Shown here one piece after another: positions 53,498-62,538 of a stretch of 64,000 bases of DNA. The notes under the pieces are model-generated. The model saw nothing but the letters and a program-made list of their open reading frames with translations. It was not told the origin of the DNA and ran no database searches. Origin of the DNA: Mycolicibacterium flavescens. Its GTDB lineage: Bacteria > Actinomycetota > Actinomycetes > Mycobacteriales > Mycobacteriaceae. Within the stretch, counting starts at the first letter, position 1. Each line of letters starts with the position of its first letter. Where the stretch lies: assembly GCF_001722335.1 (NCBI RefSeq), contig NZ_MIHA01000013.1, positions 115,117 to 179,116 of the forward strand. The letters run 5' to 3'. A program made the position numbers and the translations under genes.

Positions 53498-53764
53498 ATG
53501 ACTAACACACAGTTCGTTCGACGGTCGCTCACCGCATGTGCGGTGGCCGCCTTGAGCATCACGCCATTGTTGGTAGGGGTTCTCGACGAGGACGTGGCAC
53601 CGGTCGCCGGGGGGTCGCCCGGATACGTCGAGCCCGCACCCGGACCGCCGCCTCCGCCGCCGGCGGCGGCGCCTGCGCTTCCGCCGCCTCCGCCCCCCGG
53701 TTCGGGGATCCGTGATTCCCGCTGCGGCACTGATCTTTTCACCGGCACGCCGCTGCCGTGCTGA
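53498..53764 (+). CDS. small exported Pro-rich protein
   Basis: An 88-residue protein with a signal peptide (RRSLTACAVAALSITPLLVGV) and a mature region rich in Pro and Ala, ending with two Cys (DSRCGTDLFTGTPLPC) that could form a disulfide. ATG 53498 appears to be the first base of the transcript. It is the first gene of a three-gene exported-protein unit next to the LAL regulators. No family is recognised. Confidence 0.8.
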   Translation: MTNTQFVRRSLTACAVAALSITPLLVGVLDEDVAPVAGGSPGYVEPAPGPPPPPPAAAPALPPPPPPGSGIRDSRCGTDLFTGTPLPC

Positions 53765-53793
53765 ACAATCAAACCAGGAATAGGAGAATGACG

Positions 53794-54282
53794 ATGATCA
53801 GAACAATCGGTCCCGCGCTGGGCGCCGCGGCGCTCGTGATCGCCGCTGGCGCGGGGTGTTCCTCGGAGGACAAGTCCGCCACCCCGAACGACGAGGCTTC
53901 CACGACCCAAACCGCCGCAGCCACACCGGCGGCCGGCGATTCGACCGCCAAGGTCAGCATCGACGGACAGGATCAGGACGTGTCGGGGACGGTGGTGTGC
54001 ACCGAGATGGCCGGCAACATGAATATCGTGATCGGCGAGGCCACCACCGGCATCGCCGCGGTGGTCGGCACCGGCGACGCCCCGGCCGTGCAGTCGGTGG
54101 CGCTCGGCAACGTCAACGGTGTCACCCTCGGCTACCAGCAGGGCGCCGGTCAGGGGGAGGCGACGGCCGAAAAGGACGGCACCACCTACACGATCACCGG
54201 CACGGCCAGCGGGATCGACATGGCCAACCCCATGCAGCCGATCAGCAAGCCGTTCGAGATCTCCGTGTCCTGCCCGGGATGA
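53794..54282 (+). CDS. LpqH-family (19 kDa antigen-like) lipoprotein
   Basis: About 162 residues. The signal peptide ends in the lipobox-like AGAGCSS. The mature part matches the 19-kDa lipoprotein family: VSIDGQDQDVSGTVVCTEMAGNMNI, LGNVNGVTLGYQQGAGQGEA and a C-terminal Cys, the pair forming the family disulfide. LpqH proteins are immunogenic envelope lipoproteins of uncertain function. ATG 53794 is seven bases after AGGAG; ATG 53788 is an alternative. Confidence 0.92.
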   Translation: MIRTIGPALGAAALVIAAGAGCSSEDKSATPNDEASTTQTAAATPAAGDSTAKVSIDGQDQDVSGTVVCTEMAGNMNIVIGEATTGIAAVVGTGDAPAVQSVALGNVNGVTLGYQQGAGQGEATAEKDGTTYTITGTASGIDMANPMQPISKPFEISVSCPG

Positions 54283-54286
54283 CGCG

Positions 54287-54634
54287 ATGAGCATGCGCAT
54301 GAAAGCCGTCGCGACGGTGGTCGCAACGGTCGCGACCGCGTGCGGTGCGGGACTGGGCGCCGGTGTCGCCGGCGCCCAGACCCCGCCGGGTGGTCCCTAC
54401 ACCTGGTGTCCTGGTGATCCGCCGGTGGCCACCGGCAACATCCGGGTCAATCCGGTGGTGTGGGACAACAACATCTGTCACACGTATTACTACGTGTATC
54501 ACGGGCAGGGCAATGTGGCGCAGAACATCTGGGACGGACCGAATCCGCCGGGGCCGCCACCCCCGCCGCCGGGTATCACGCCTGCGCTGCCGCCGGGGCA
54601 GTGCTGGTATCTGTTCATCCCCGGCCCGTGCTGA
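54287..54634 (+). CDS. small exported Cys/Pro-rich protein
   Basis: A 115-residue protein with a signal peptide (MKAVATVVATVATACGAGLGAGVAGA) and a mature domain with four Cys (TWCPGD, NICHTYYYV, GQCWYLF, GPC), probably two disulfides, and a Pro-rich linker. It resembles small secreted mycobacterial proteins of unknown function. It starts four bases after the lipoprotein stop, so it belongs to the same unit. Confidence 0.82.
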   Translation: MSMRMKAVATVVATVATACGAGLGAGVAGAQTPPGGPYTWCPGDPPVATGNIRVNPVVWDNNICHTYYYVYHGQGNVAQNIWDGPNPPGPPPPPPGITPALPPGQCWYLFIPGPC

Positions 54635-54648
54635 CCGGTGGCGGTCCG

Positions 54649-54837
54649 TCACTTGTGTTGGGCTGCCACCATTTTGGCCTCGGCCACCCTCATGAAGATC
54701 GGAAACGCGTCGATGTCCACACCGACCCGTTCGGCGATCACGTCGTCCGGACAGCCGGCCTCGCGCAACCGCAGCGCGGTGGCGTACGGCAGCGGCAACC
54801 GGTCGAGGAGCTCATCTCGGTTTCCATCGGTGGCCAT
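54649..54837 (-). CDS. small HTH-like protein, 62 residues
   Basis: A compact helical protein (ATALRLREAGCPDDVIAERVGVDIDAFPIFMRVAEAKM) whose REAGCPDDVIAERVGV part looks like a helix-turn-helix of the sigma region 4 / LuxR-like kind. ATG 54837 has a lux-box-like palindrome centred exactly 43.5 bases upstream, the same distance as at 53498. It may be a small regulator within the same regulon; this is inference. Confidence 0.7.
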   Translation of the reverse strand: MATDGNRDELLDRLPLPYATALRLREAGCPDDVIAERVGVDIDAFPIFMRVAEAKMVAAQHK

Positions 54838-54870
54838 GACACCACGGTGACGCGTCGACGGCGGGTGGCG

Positions 54871-54890
54871 TGGGGTAATCGGCTACCCCA
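54871..54890. promoter_or_regulatory. lux-box-like palindrome, site 2
   Basis: TGGGGTA (54871-54877) and TACCCCA (54884-54890) flank ATCGGC. Both seven-base arms equal those of site 1. The centre, 54880.5, is 43.5 bases before the minus-strand ATG at 54837. It is also 96.5 bases before the plus-strand propeller gene, with TAGTTT (54926-54931) as a possible -10. Confidence 0.7.
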
Positions 54891-54976
54891 TTCATGAGTC
54901 CCGCGCCGATTGTTCTGCGGGGAAATAGTTTTCGATTCCACAGTGACTCGTCCGCACGCGAAACCCATGGAGGGAC

Positions 54977-56503
54977 ATGATGAACACCACCAGATGCATC
55001 GGCCGCTTCGGGGCGCTGGGCCTGGCCCTGGGCATCGTCACGGCGGTCTCGCCCACACCGGGGGTGGCGGTTGCAGAACCCGACCCTAATTCGTCGGCCA
55101 CGCCGCGGCACCCGGTCCGGTTGCTGTCTCACGTGGTGACGACGGTGCTGAGCTGGGTAGGGCTCGGGCCCAGCCCCACGGCGCCGGCCAGGACACCTGC
55201 CCTGTGGGGGGTGTTGGCCTGGGTGCGCCGCGAGATCGGCCGCACGTTCTTCAACCAGACTCCGGTCTGCGCGTACCGCACTGCCGAGAACGTGGAGACG
55301 GTGGAAGTCGACGGCCGAATCACGTCGATCACGGGGGATCTGCGCGCGGCGGACCCGGACGGCGACGAGTTGACCTTCACCGTCGTCGAACCGCCCGAGC
55401 ACGGGACTGTCGTCGTCAACAACGACGGCACCTTCACCTACACACCCACCGACGAGCTCGCGCGCATCGGCGGCAGCGACCGGTTCGTCGTCAAGTACAC
55501 CGACCGCGGGCTGCACCTGCACAGCCTTGCCGACCTGCTGCGGCCGGGCATCCACCACAGCGACACCGCCGTGATCGACATCCCCGTGGGCCAGCCCCTC
55601 AGCCCGGTCGTGATCGCCACCATCGACGTCGGCGACCGGTCGCTGGACGTCGACTTCACTCCCGACGGCAGCCGTGCGTATGTCACCAACGCAGATTCCA
55701 ACACTGTTTCGGTCATCGACACGGCCACCACCGCCGTGATCGCCACCATCCCCGTCGGAAACGACCCGTGGAAGCTGGCCGTCCACCCGAGCGGAACGCG
55801 CGTTTACGTGACCAACTACGACGACTACACCGTCAACGTCATCGACACCGCCACTCACACGGTCACCGCGACCATTCCCGTCGGTTCGGGGGCGGGAAAG
55901 GGTGCCGACGAGCTGGCGTTCAGCCCGGACGGCACCAAGCTCTACGTCGGCAGCAGCAACATGCTGCAGGTGATCGACACCGCGACCAACACCGTCGTCG
56001 AGACCAGGCTGTTGTTCTTCGGGCCCTACGGAATCGCGGTCAGCCCCGACGGTGACTGGGTCTACGTCGCCAGTTGGACCGGCGACTACGTCCGCAAGAC
56101 CCGCACGCTGCCCAACGGCGCCAGCGTCGAAATCGGTGTCGGCAACAGCCCGACCGGCGTGACGGTGAGCCCGGACGGCACCCGGCTCTACGTCGCCAAT
56201 GCCGACAGCAACACCGTCTCGGTCGTCAATACGGCGACCAACGCTGTGATCAAGACGATCGCGGTCGGAAGCACCCCGCTCGAGGTCGCCATCAGCCCGG
56301 TGGGCACGCTGGCGTATGTCGTCAACCAGTTCGGCGGCTCGGTGTCGGTCATCGACACCTCCACCAACACCGTGATCAAGACGTTGAAAGTCAACGTGGT
56401 CGCGTCGTCGATCGCGGTCAGCCCCGACGGCACCCGCGCCTACGTGACGGACCGCGACGGCGGCACCATCCGCGTGATGAACCTGGCCCCGCTGCTCGAC
56501 TGA
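54977..56503 (+). CDS. exported YVTN-type beta-propeller protein
   Basis: A 508-residue secreted protein. A signal peptide ([21 protein letters not shown]) is followed by a cadherin-like/VCBS-type domain ([32 protein letters not shown], about residues 115-185) and seven or so YVTN repeats (patterns such as [24 protein letters not shown]). The repeats build a beta-propeller, often found in surface or extracellular proteins of unknown role. ATG 54977/54980 follows GGAGGG. Its product may be the exported effector of the adjacent regulators. Confidence 0.9.
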   Translation: MMNTTRCIGRFGALGLALGIVTAVSPTPGVAVAEPDPNSSATPRHPVRLLSHVVTTVLSWVGLGPSPTAPARTPALWGVLAWVRREIGRTFFNQTPVCAYRTAENVETVEVDGRITSITGDLRAADPDGDELTFTVVEPPEHGTVVVNNDGTFTYTPTDELARIGGSDRFVVKYTDRGLHLHSLADLLRPGIHHSDTAVIDIPVGQPLSPVVIATIDVGDRSLDVDFTPDGSRAYVTNADSNTVSVIDTATTAVIATIPVGNDPWKLAVHPSGTRVYVTNYDDYTVNVIDTATHTVTATIPVGSGAGKGADELAFSPDGTKLYVGSSNMLQVIDTATNTVVETRLLFFGPYGIAVSPDGDWVYVASWTGDYVRKTRTLPNGASVEIGVGNSPTGVTVSPDGTRLYVANADSNTVSVVNTATNAVIKTIAVGSTPLEVAISPVGTLAYVVNQFGGSVSVIDTSTNTVIKTLKVNVVASSIAVSPDGTRAYVTDRDGGTIRVMNLAPLLD

Positions 56504-56538
56504 CGGGCACCGTCTCCCCTTACCACTACACCCTGTAG

Positions 56539-56566
56539 TTGACGGGATCGGCGCAGCTGGGACACT
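56539..56566 (+). promoter_or_regulatory. hemL promoter
   Basis: TTGACG (56539-56544) and GACACT (56561-56566) are separated by 16 bases and the -10 lies seven bases before ATG 56574. This is the best -35/-10 pair in the window and predicts a leaderless hemL mRNA. Confidence 0.7.
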
Positions 56567-56573
56567 GGGGGCC

Positions 56574-57890
56574 ATGCGTGCGGACCAGATCACCACCGAG
56601 GAGTCGGCGCGGCTGTTCGCCGACGCGGCGGCCGTCATCCCCGGTGGGGTGAACTCCCCGGTGCGGGCGTTCAGCTCGGTCGGCGGGACCCCGCGGTTCA
56701 TCACCTCGGCCAGCGGCTACTGGCTGACCGACGCCGACGGCAACCGCTACGTCGACCTGGTGTGCTCGTGGGGTCCGATGATCCTGGGCCACGCGCACCC
56801 CGACGTGGTCGCGGCGGTGCAGAAGGTGGCCGCCGACGGGCTGTCGTTCGGCGCGCCCACCCCGTCGGAGACCGAACTGGCCGCCGAGATCATCGGCCGC
56901 GTCGGCCCCGTCGAGCGGCTACGGCTGGTCAACTCCGGCACCGAGTCGACGATGAGCGCGATCCGGCTGGCCCGCGGCTTCACCGGCCGCGCCAAGATCG
57001 TCAAGTTCTCCGGCTGCTACCACGGGCACAGCGACGCGCTGCTGGCCGACGCCGGCTCCGGGGTCGCGACGCTGGGGCTGCCGTCGTCGCCCGGGGTGAC
57101 GGGCGCCGCCGCCGCCGACACGATTGTGGCGCCCTACAACGACGTCGCCGCGGTCGAGGAGATTTTCGCGCGCTTCGGCGACGAGATCGCCTGCGTGATC
57201 ACCGAGGCGTCGCCGGGCAACATGGGCACCGTCCCGCCGCGGCCCGGCTTCAACGCCGACCTGCGCCGCATCACCGCCGAGCACGGTGCGCTGCTGATCG
57301 TCGACGAGGTGATGACCGGCTTCCGGGTCAGCCGCTCCGGGTGGTACGGCGTCGATCCCGTGGAGGCCGACCTGTTCACGTTCGGCAAGGTGATGAGCGG
57401 CGGCCTGCCCGCGGCCGCGTTCGGTGGCCGCGCCGAGGTGATGGAACGGCTGGCGCCGCTGGGGCCGGTCTACCAGGCAGGCACGCTGTCGGGGAACCCG
57501 GTGGCGATGGCGGCCGGGCTGGCCACGCTGCGGGCCGCCGATGACGCCGTCTACGCCAAGCTCGACGCCAACGCCGACCGACTCGCGGGCCTGCTCACCT
57601 CGTCGCTGACCGAAGTCGGTGTGGCGCACCAGGTTCAGCGTGCAGGCAACATGCTCAGCGTGTTCTTCACCGACGAGCCCGTGCACGATTTCGCGGCGGC
57701 CCGCGCGAGTGAGACCTGGCGGTTCCCGCCGTTCTTCCACGCCCTGCTCGACGCCGGCGTGTATCCGCCGCCGAGCGCGTTCGAAACCTGGTTCGTCTCA
57801 GCGGCTCTCGACGACGCGGCGTTCGAGCGGATCGCCGACGCCCTGCCCGGGGCGGCCCGCGCCGCCGCGGAGGCGGTCGCACCGGTATGA
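56574..57890 (+). CDS. hemL: glutamate-1-semialdehyde 2,1-aminomutase
   Basis: A 438-residue PLP enzyme that converts glutamate-1-semialdehyde into aminolevulinate, the step after Hem[17 protein letters not shown] and [11 protein letters not shown] bind the cofactor phosphate, and the PLP-Lys is in [12 protein letters not shown]. It lies 16 kb from hemB, as in M. tuberculosis, and heads the cytochrome c maturation operon, linking haem synthesis to haem use. The next gene overlaps it by four bases. Confidence 0.97.
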   Translation: MRADQITTEESARLFADAAAVIPGGVNSPVRAFSSVGGTPRFITSASGYWLTDADGNRYVDLVCSWGPMILGHAHPDVVAAVQKVAADGLSFGAPTPSETELAAEIIGRVGPVERLRLVNSGTESTMSAIRLARGFTGRAKIVKFSGCYHGHSDALLADAGSGVATLGLPSSPGVTGAAAADTIVAPYNDVAAVEEIFARFGDEIACVITEASPGNMGTVPPRPGFNADLRRITAEHGALLIVDEVMTGFRVSRSGWYGVDPVEADLFTFGKVMSGGLPAAAFGGRAEVMERLAPLGPVYQAGTLSGNPVAMAAGLATLRAADDAVYAKLDANADRLAGLLTSSLTEVGVAHQVQRAGNMLSVFFTDEPVHDFAAARASETWRFPPFFHALLDAGVYPPPSAFETWFVSAALDDAAFERIADALPGAARAAAEAVAPV

Positions 57891-58552
57891 CCACCAATCA
57901 GACGCCCGGTGCCGGAGGCACCAATCAGACGCCCGGTGCCGGAGGCACCAATCAGACAATCGTGCACGTGATGCGGCACGGTGAGGTGCACAACCCGGAC
58001 AAGATCCTCTACGGCCGGCTGCCCGACTACCACCTGTCCGAGCGCGGTCGCGCGCAAGCGCAGGCGGTCGCGGACTGGCTGGTCTCGCGCGACATCGTCT
58101 ATGTCGTCGCCTCACCGCTGGAGCGGGCGCAGGAGACCGCGGCGCCGATCGCGGCCGGGCTCGGGCTCTCGGTCGACACCGACGACGAACTCATCGAATC
58201 GTCGAACATCTTTCAGGGACAGCGGGTCTCGCCGGGTGACGGCGCGCTGCGCGACCCGCGCAACTGGTGGCACCTGCGCAATCCGCGCACCCCGTCCTGG
58301 GGTGAGCCGTACCGCGAGATCGCCGAACGGATGACCGGCGCCGTGCACCGCGCCCGCGAGAAGGCGGCCGGCCACGAGGCGGTGTGCGTCAGCCACCAGC
58401 TGCCGGTGGAGACGCTGCGCCGCGCGATGACCGGTCAGCCGTTGCACCACTTTCCGACCCGGCGGCTGTGCAACCTGGCGTCGGTGACGTCGTTCTACTT
58501 CCACGGGGACACCTATGTCGGCTGGGGCTACGCGGAGTTGGCCGGGCAGTGA
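57887..58552 (+). CDS. histidine phosphatase family protein (Rv0525-like)
   Basis: A 221-residue protein with the phosphoglycerate-mutase-like motif [27 protein letters not shown] (catalytic His near residue 31) and a second His in [10 protein letters not shown]. The substrate is unknown. The first 25 residues consist of two copies of TNQTPGAGG plus a partial third, encoded by a perfect 27-base DNA repeat, and lie before the conserved domain. Its ATG overlaps hemL. Confidence 0.9.
   Translation: MTTNQTPGAGGTNQTPGAGGTNQTIVHVMRHGEVHNPDKILYGRLPDYHLSERGRAQAQAVADWLVSRDIVYVVASPLERAQETAAPIAAGLGLSVDTDDELIESSNIFQGQRVSPGDGALRDPRNWWHLRNPRTPSWGEPYREIAERMTGAVHRAREKAAGHEAVCVSHQLPVETLRRAMTGQPLHHFPTRRLCNLASVTSFYFHGDTYVGWGYAELAGQ
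57893..57958 (+). repeat. 27-base in-frame direct repeat
   Basis: Two perfect 27-base copies (57893-57919, 57920-57946) and 11 or 12 bases of a third (from 57947) encode repeated TNQTPGAGG at the N-terminus of the phosphatase. Copy number could vary by slippage without breaking the frame. Confidence 0.92.
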
Positions 58553-59145
58553 AGCGGTGGATTCTGCTGGCCTGCGCGGGGTTTCTCGCGCTGGCCGGTT
58601 GTTCCACCGGTGACGACGCCGTCGCCCAGGGCGGCACCTTCGAGTTCGTCGCCCCCGGCGGCCAGACCGACATCTTCTACGACCCGCCTGCCGACCGGGG
58701 CCGCCCCGGCCCGCTGAGCGGCCCGGACCTGATGGACGAGAACAAGACCATCTCGCTCGACGACTTCGCGGGCAAGGTCGTTGTCATCAACGTGTGGGGT
58801 CAGTGGTGTGGGCCGTGCCGCACCGAGATCACCCAGCTGCAGAAGGTGTACGACGCCACCCAGTCGCAGGGGGTCGCGTTCCTCGGGATCGACGTGCGCG
58901 ACAACAATATTCAGGCACCCCGCGACTTCATCGTCGACCGCGGGATCACGTTCCCGTCGATCTACGACCCGCCGATGCGCACGATGATCGCGTTCGGTGG
59001 CCGCTACCCGACGACCGTCATCCCGTCGACGGTCGTGCTGGACCGCGAGCACCGCGTCGCCGCGGTGTTCCTGCGCGAGGTGCTCGCCGAGGACCTGCAG
59101 CCGGTGGTGGAACGGCTCGCCGCCGAACCGGAGCCGTCGGCGTGA
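58549..59145 (+). CDS. thioredoxin-like lipoprotein, ResA/CcsX type
   Basis: A 198-residue exported lipoprotein. The signal peptide ends in the lipobox LAGC (about residue 18). The thioredoxin domain contains WGQWCGPCRTE (active-site CGPC) and the cis-Pro region TVIPSTVVLD. It would reduce apocytochrome c cysteines before haem attachment, with electrons from the adjacent CcdA. The GTG start overlaps the upstream TGA by four bases. It corresponds to Rv0526. Confidence 0.92.
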   Translation: MKRWILLACAGFLALAGCSTGDDAVAQGGTFEFVAPGGQTDIFYDPPADRGRPGPLSGPDLMDENKTISLDDFAGKVVVINVWGQWCGPCRTEITQLQKVYDATQSQGVAFLGIDVRDNNIQAPRDFIVDRGITFPSIYDPPMRTMIAFGGRYPTTVIPSTVVLDREHRVAAVFLREVLAEDLQPVVERLAAEPEPSA

Positions 59146-59933
59146 ACCTCGACCAGATCGACCAGTTGATGGCAGGCGGCCCGGTGCTGCTGGCGTTCCT
59201 CGTCGCCGCGCTGGCCGGGCTGGTGTCGTTCGCGTCGCCGTGCGTGGTGCCGCTGGTGCCCGGCTACCTCAGCTACCTGGCCGCGGTCGTCGGCGTCGAC
59301 AACGCGCCGGCCGGCGCTGCCCAGGGGGTGGTGGCCACCCGAACCACCCGCGTGCGGGTGGCCGGCGCCGCGGCGCTGTTCGTCGCCGGGTTCACGGTGG
59401 TGTTCGTCCTGGGCACCGTCGCGGTGCTCGGCATGACCACGTCGCTGATCACCAACCAGCTTCTGCTGCAACGCATCGGCGGGGTGGTCACCATCGTGAT
59501 GGGTCTGGTCTTCGTCGGGTTCATCCCCGCCCTGCAGCGCGAGGCGCGGTTCACTCCGCGGCAGATCTCGACGCTGGGCGGGGCGCCGCTGCTGGGTGCG
59601 GTGTTCGCGCTCGGCTGGACGCCGTGCCTGGGGCCGACGCTGACCGGGGTGATCGCGGTGGCCTCGGCCACCGACGGTTCCAACGTGGCCCGCGGTGTCG
59701 CGCTGGTCATCGCCTACTGCCTCGGCCTGGGCATTCCGTTCGTGCTGTTGGCGTTCGGGTCGGCGCGCGCGGTGCAGGGGATGGCCTGGCTGCGGCGCCA
59801 CACCCGGACCATCCAGATCATCGGCGGTGTGCTGCTGATCGTGGTCGGCACCGCGCTGGTGACCGGGGTCTGGAACGACTTCGTCTCCTGGGTCCGCGAC
59901 GCTTTCGTCAGCGATGTGACCCTGCCGATATGA
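59142..59933 (+). CDS. ccdA: cytochrome c biogenesis protein CcdA
   Basis: A 263-residue membrane protein with six helices. The two redox cysteines are in SFASPCVVPLVPGYL and LGWTPCLGPTL, the CcdA/DsbD signatures. It carries electrons from cytoplasmic thioredoxin across the membrane to the ResA-like lipoprotein encoded just upstream. The genes on both sides overlap it by four bases. Confidence 0.95.
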   Translation: MNLDQIDQLMAGGPVLLAFLVAALAGLVSFASPCVVPLVPGYLSYLAAVVGVDNAPAGAAQGVVATRTTRVRVAGAAALFVAGFTVVFVLGTVAVLGMTTSLITNQLLLQRIGGVVTIVMGLVFVGFIPALQREARFTPRQISTLGGAPLLGAVFALGWTPCLGPTLTGVIAVASATDGSNVARGVALVIAYCLGLGIPFVLLAFGSARAVQGMAWLRRHTRTIQIIGGVLLIVVGTALVTGVWNDFVSWVRDAFVSDVTLPI

Positions 59934-61561
59934 CCGGTTCCTCCCCGCGAGTAGACACAGAATCGCGCGCATCGGGCTCCAAACGTGCGATTCCGCGTCT
60001 GCTCGCGCTGTTCCGGAACACCTGGCGGACCCTGACGTCGATGGGCACCGCGCTGGTGCTGCTGTTCCTGCTGGCGCTCGGCGCGATCCCCGGGGCGCTG
60101 CTGCCGCAGCGGAACCTCAACGAGTCCAAGGTCAACGAGTACATCGCCGAGCACCCGACGCTGGGGCCGTGGCTGGACCGGTTTCAGGCCTTCGACGTGT
60201 TCTCCAGCTTCTGGTTCACCGCGATCTACGCGCTGCTGTTCGTCTCGCTGGTCGGCTGCCTGACCCCGCGACTGATCGACCACTTCCGCAGCATGCGCGC
60301 GACCCCGGTGCCCGCGCCGCGCAACCTGGGCCGGCTGCCCAAACACGACAGCGCCGAGGTGGTCGCCGAACCCGAGGCGTTGGCGGCCGACGTCACCGAG
60401 CGGCTGCGCGGTTGGCGCACGGTCACGCGCCGCAAGGACGACGTCACCGAGGTCTCGGCGGAGAAGGGCTATCTGCGCGAGTTCGGCAACATCGTCTTCC
60501 ACTTCTCGCTGCTCGGTCTGCTGGTGGCGGTCGCCGCGGGCAAGCTGTTCGGCTACGAGGGCCAGGTCATCGTGATCGCCGACGGCGGGCCCGGTTTCTG
60601 CTCGGCCTCACCCGCGGCGTTCGACTCGTTCCGTGCCGGCAACACCGTCGACGGCACGTCGCTGCATCCGATCTGCCTGCGGGTCAACGACTTCCAGGCC
60701 GACTACCTGCCGTCCGGGCAGGCCACCTCGTTCGCCGCCGACATCGAGTACCAGGCCGGTGAGGACCTCGACACCGGCACTTGGCGTCCGTACCACCTGC
60801 GGGTCAACCATCCGCTGCGGGTCGGCGGCGACCGGATCTACCTGCAGGGCCACGGCTACGCGCCGACGTTCACCGTCATCTATCCCGACGGGCAGACCCG
60901 CACCCAGACCGTGCAGTGGCGCCCCGAGGACCAGGTCACGTTCCTGTCGTCGGGAGTGATGCGGTTCGATCCGCCCGGCGGCACCTATCCCGACGCCGAT
61001 GTCCGCCGCGAGAACCAGATCGCGATCCAGGGCCTGTTCGCGCCGACGCAACTGCTGCACGGCACCCTGTTGTCGTCGAGCTTCCCGGCCCTCAACGACC
61101 CCGGCGTCGCGGTCGACATCTACCGCGGCGACACCGGCCTGGACACCGGCCGGCCGCAGTCGCTGTTCACCCTCGACCCGCGCCTGATCGAGCAGGACCG
61201 GCTGGTCAAGAAGGCGCGGGTGAACCTCGGTGAAGGGGAGTCGACGCGCCTCGACGACGGCACCGTGGTGCGTTTCGACGGCGCGGTGCCGTTCATCAAC
61301 GTGCAGGTCTCCCACGACCCCGCGCAGCTGTGGGTGCTGGTGTTCGCGATGACGATGATGGCCGGGCTGCTGGTGTCGCTGGTGGTGCGTCGCCGCCGCG
61401 TCTGGATTCGGATCAGCCCCGCAGGTCCGGGTACCGTAACCGTCGAGCTGGGCGGGCTGGCCCGCACCGACAACTCCGGCTGGGGCGACGAGTTCGAGCG
61501 GCTGACGCAACGCCTCCTGCCCGATGCGACGTCGGCACAGCCCGCAGGAGAGAAGGTCTGA
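59930..61561 (+). CDS. cytochrome c synthase subunit ResB/Ccs1
   Basis: A 543-residue membrane protein of the ResB family. Helices near residues 40-60, 95-115 and 190-205 surround a large extracytoplasmic domain, with a last helix (LWVLVFAMTMMAGLLVSLVV) before the cytoplasmic tail. With the CcsA/CcsB-type partner it forms the system II haem-delivery complex. It corresponds to Rv0528. ATG 59930 overlaps the ccdA stop, and its own stop shares one base with the next ATG. Confidence 0.93.
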   Translation: MTGSSPRVDTESRASGSKRAIPRLLALFRNTWRTLTSMGTALVLLFLLALGAIPGALLPQRNLNESKVNEYIAEHPTLGPWLDRFQAFDVFSSFWFTAIYALLFVSLVGCLTPRLIDHFRSMRATPVPAPRNLGRLPKHDSAEVVAEPEALAADVTERLRGWRTVTRRKDDVTEVSAEKGYLREFGNIVFHFSLLGLLVAVAAGKLFGYEGQVIVIADGGPGFCSASPAAFDSFRAGNTVDGTSLHPICLRVNDFQADYLPSGQATSFAADIEYQAGEDLDTGTWRPYHLRVNHPLRVGGDRIYLQGHGYAPTFTVIYPDGQTRTQTVQWRPEDQVTFLSSGVMRFDPPGGTYPDADVRRENQIAIQGLFAPTQLLHGTLLSSSFPALNDPGVAVDIYRGDTGLDTGRPQSLFTLDPRLIEQDRLVKKARVNLGEGESTRLDDGTVVRFDGAVPFINVQVSHDPAQLWVLVFAMTMMAGLLVSLVVRRRRVWIRISPAGPGTVTVELGGLARTDNSGWGDEFERLTQRLLPDATSAQPAGEKV

Positions 61562-62538
61562 TGAACACGATCGACATCGGGTTGGCCCGCTATTCCGACT
61601 GGGCGTTCACGTCGTCGGTGCTGGTGCTGGTCGGTGCACTGCTGCTGTTGGCGATCGAGTTGGCGTACAACCGCAGCCGCAAGGCCGAGGACCGCGAACT
61701 CGTCGCCGCCGGCGCCGGACGCGTCGCGGGCGAGGGACCCGGCGTCGTGGTCGACGCGCCCAAGAAGCCGGTTGACGAGCGGATCGGCGGCGCCGGCCTG
61801 GCGCTGACCTACCTCGGCATCGTGCTGCTGCTGGCCTGCATCGTGCTGCGCGGTCTGGCCACCTCCCGCGTGCCGTGGGGCAACATGTACGAGTTCATCA
61901 ACCTGACCAGCTTCTGCGGTCTGCTCGCCGCGGCGGTGGTGCTGCGCCGGCCGCAGTACCGGGCGCTGTGGGTGTTCGTGCTGGTGCCGGTGCTGATCCT
62001 GCTCACCGTGTCCGGACGGTGGCTCTACAGCAACGCCGCCCCGGTCATGCCGGCGCTGCAGTCCTACTGGCTGCCGATCCACGTGTCGGTGGTCAGCCTC
62101 GGTTCGGGGGTGTTCCTGGTCGCCGGTGTGGCCAGCATCCTGTTCCTGCTGAAGATGTCGCGCTTCGGTGACCCGCAGCGCAACCCGGACAACGTGCTGG
62201 GCCGCATCGTCGCCCGGCTGCCCGACGCTCAGACCCTCGACCGGATCGCCTACCGCACCACGATTTTCGCGTTCCCGGTGTTCGGTTTCGGCGTCATCTT
62301 CGGGGCGATCTGGGCCGAAGAGGCCTGGGGCCGCTACTGGGGCTGGGACCCCAAGGAGACCGTGTCGTTCATCGCGTGGGTGGTGTACGCCGCCTATCTG
62401 CACGCGCGGTCGACCGCCGGGTGGCGCGACAAGAAGGCGGCGTGGATCAACGTCGTCGGGTTCGCCGCGATGGTGTTCAACCTGTTCTTCATCAACCTGG
62501 TCACCGTGGGCCTGCACTCGTACGCCGGGGTCGGCTGA
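61561..62538 (+). CDS. cytochrome c synthase subunit CcsA/CcsB-type (haem handling)
   Basis: A 325-residue membrane protein with about eight helices. The haem-binding WWD motif appears as WGRYWGWDPKETVSF, with conserved His residues in nearby helices (IHVSVVS, LHARS, LHSYAG). It ligates haem to apocytochrome c together with the ResB subunit. M. tuberculosis Rv0529 is called CcsA; nomenclature varies. It ends the operon. Confidence 0.95.
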   Translation: MNTIDIGLARYSDWAFTSSVLVLVGALLLLAIELAYNRSRKAEDRELVAAGAGRVAGEGPGVVVDAPKKPVDERIGGAGLALTYLGIVLLLACIVLRGLATSRVPWGNMYEFINLTSFCGLLAAAVVLRRPQYRALWVFVLVPVLILLTVSGRWLYSNAAPVMPALQSYWLPIHVSVVSLGSGVFLVAGVASILFLLKMSRFGDPQRNPDNVLGRIVARLPDAQTLDRIAYRTTIFAFPVFGFGVIFGAIWAEEAWGRYWGWDPKETVSFIAWVVYAAYLHARSTAGWRDKKAAWINVVGFAAMVFNLFFINLVTVGLHSYAGVG

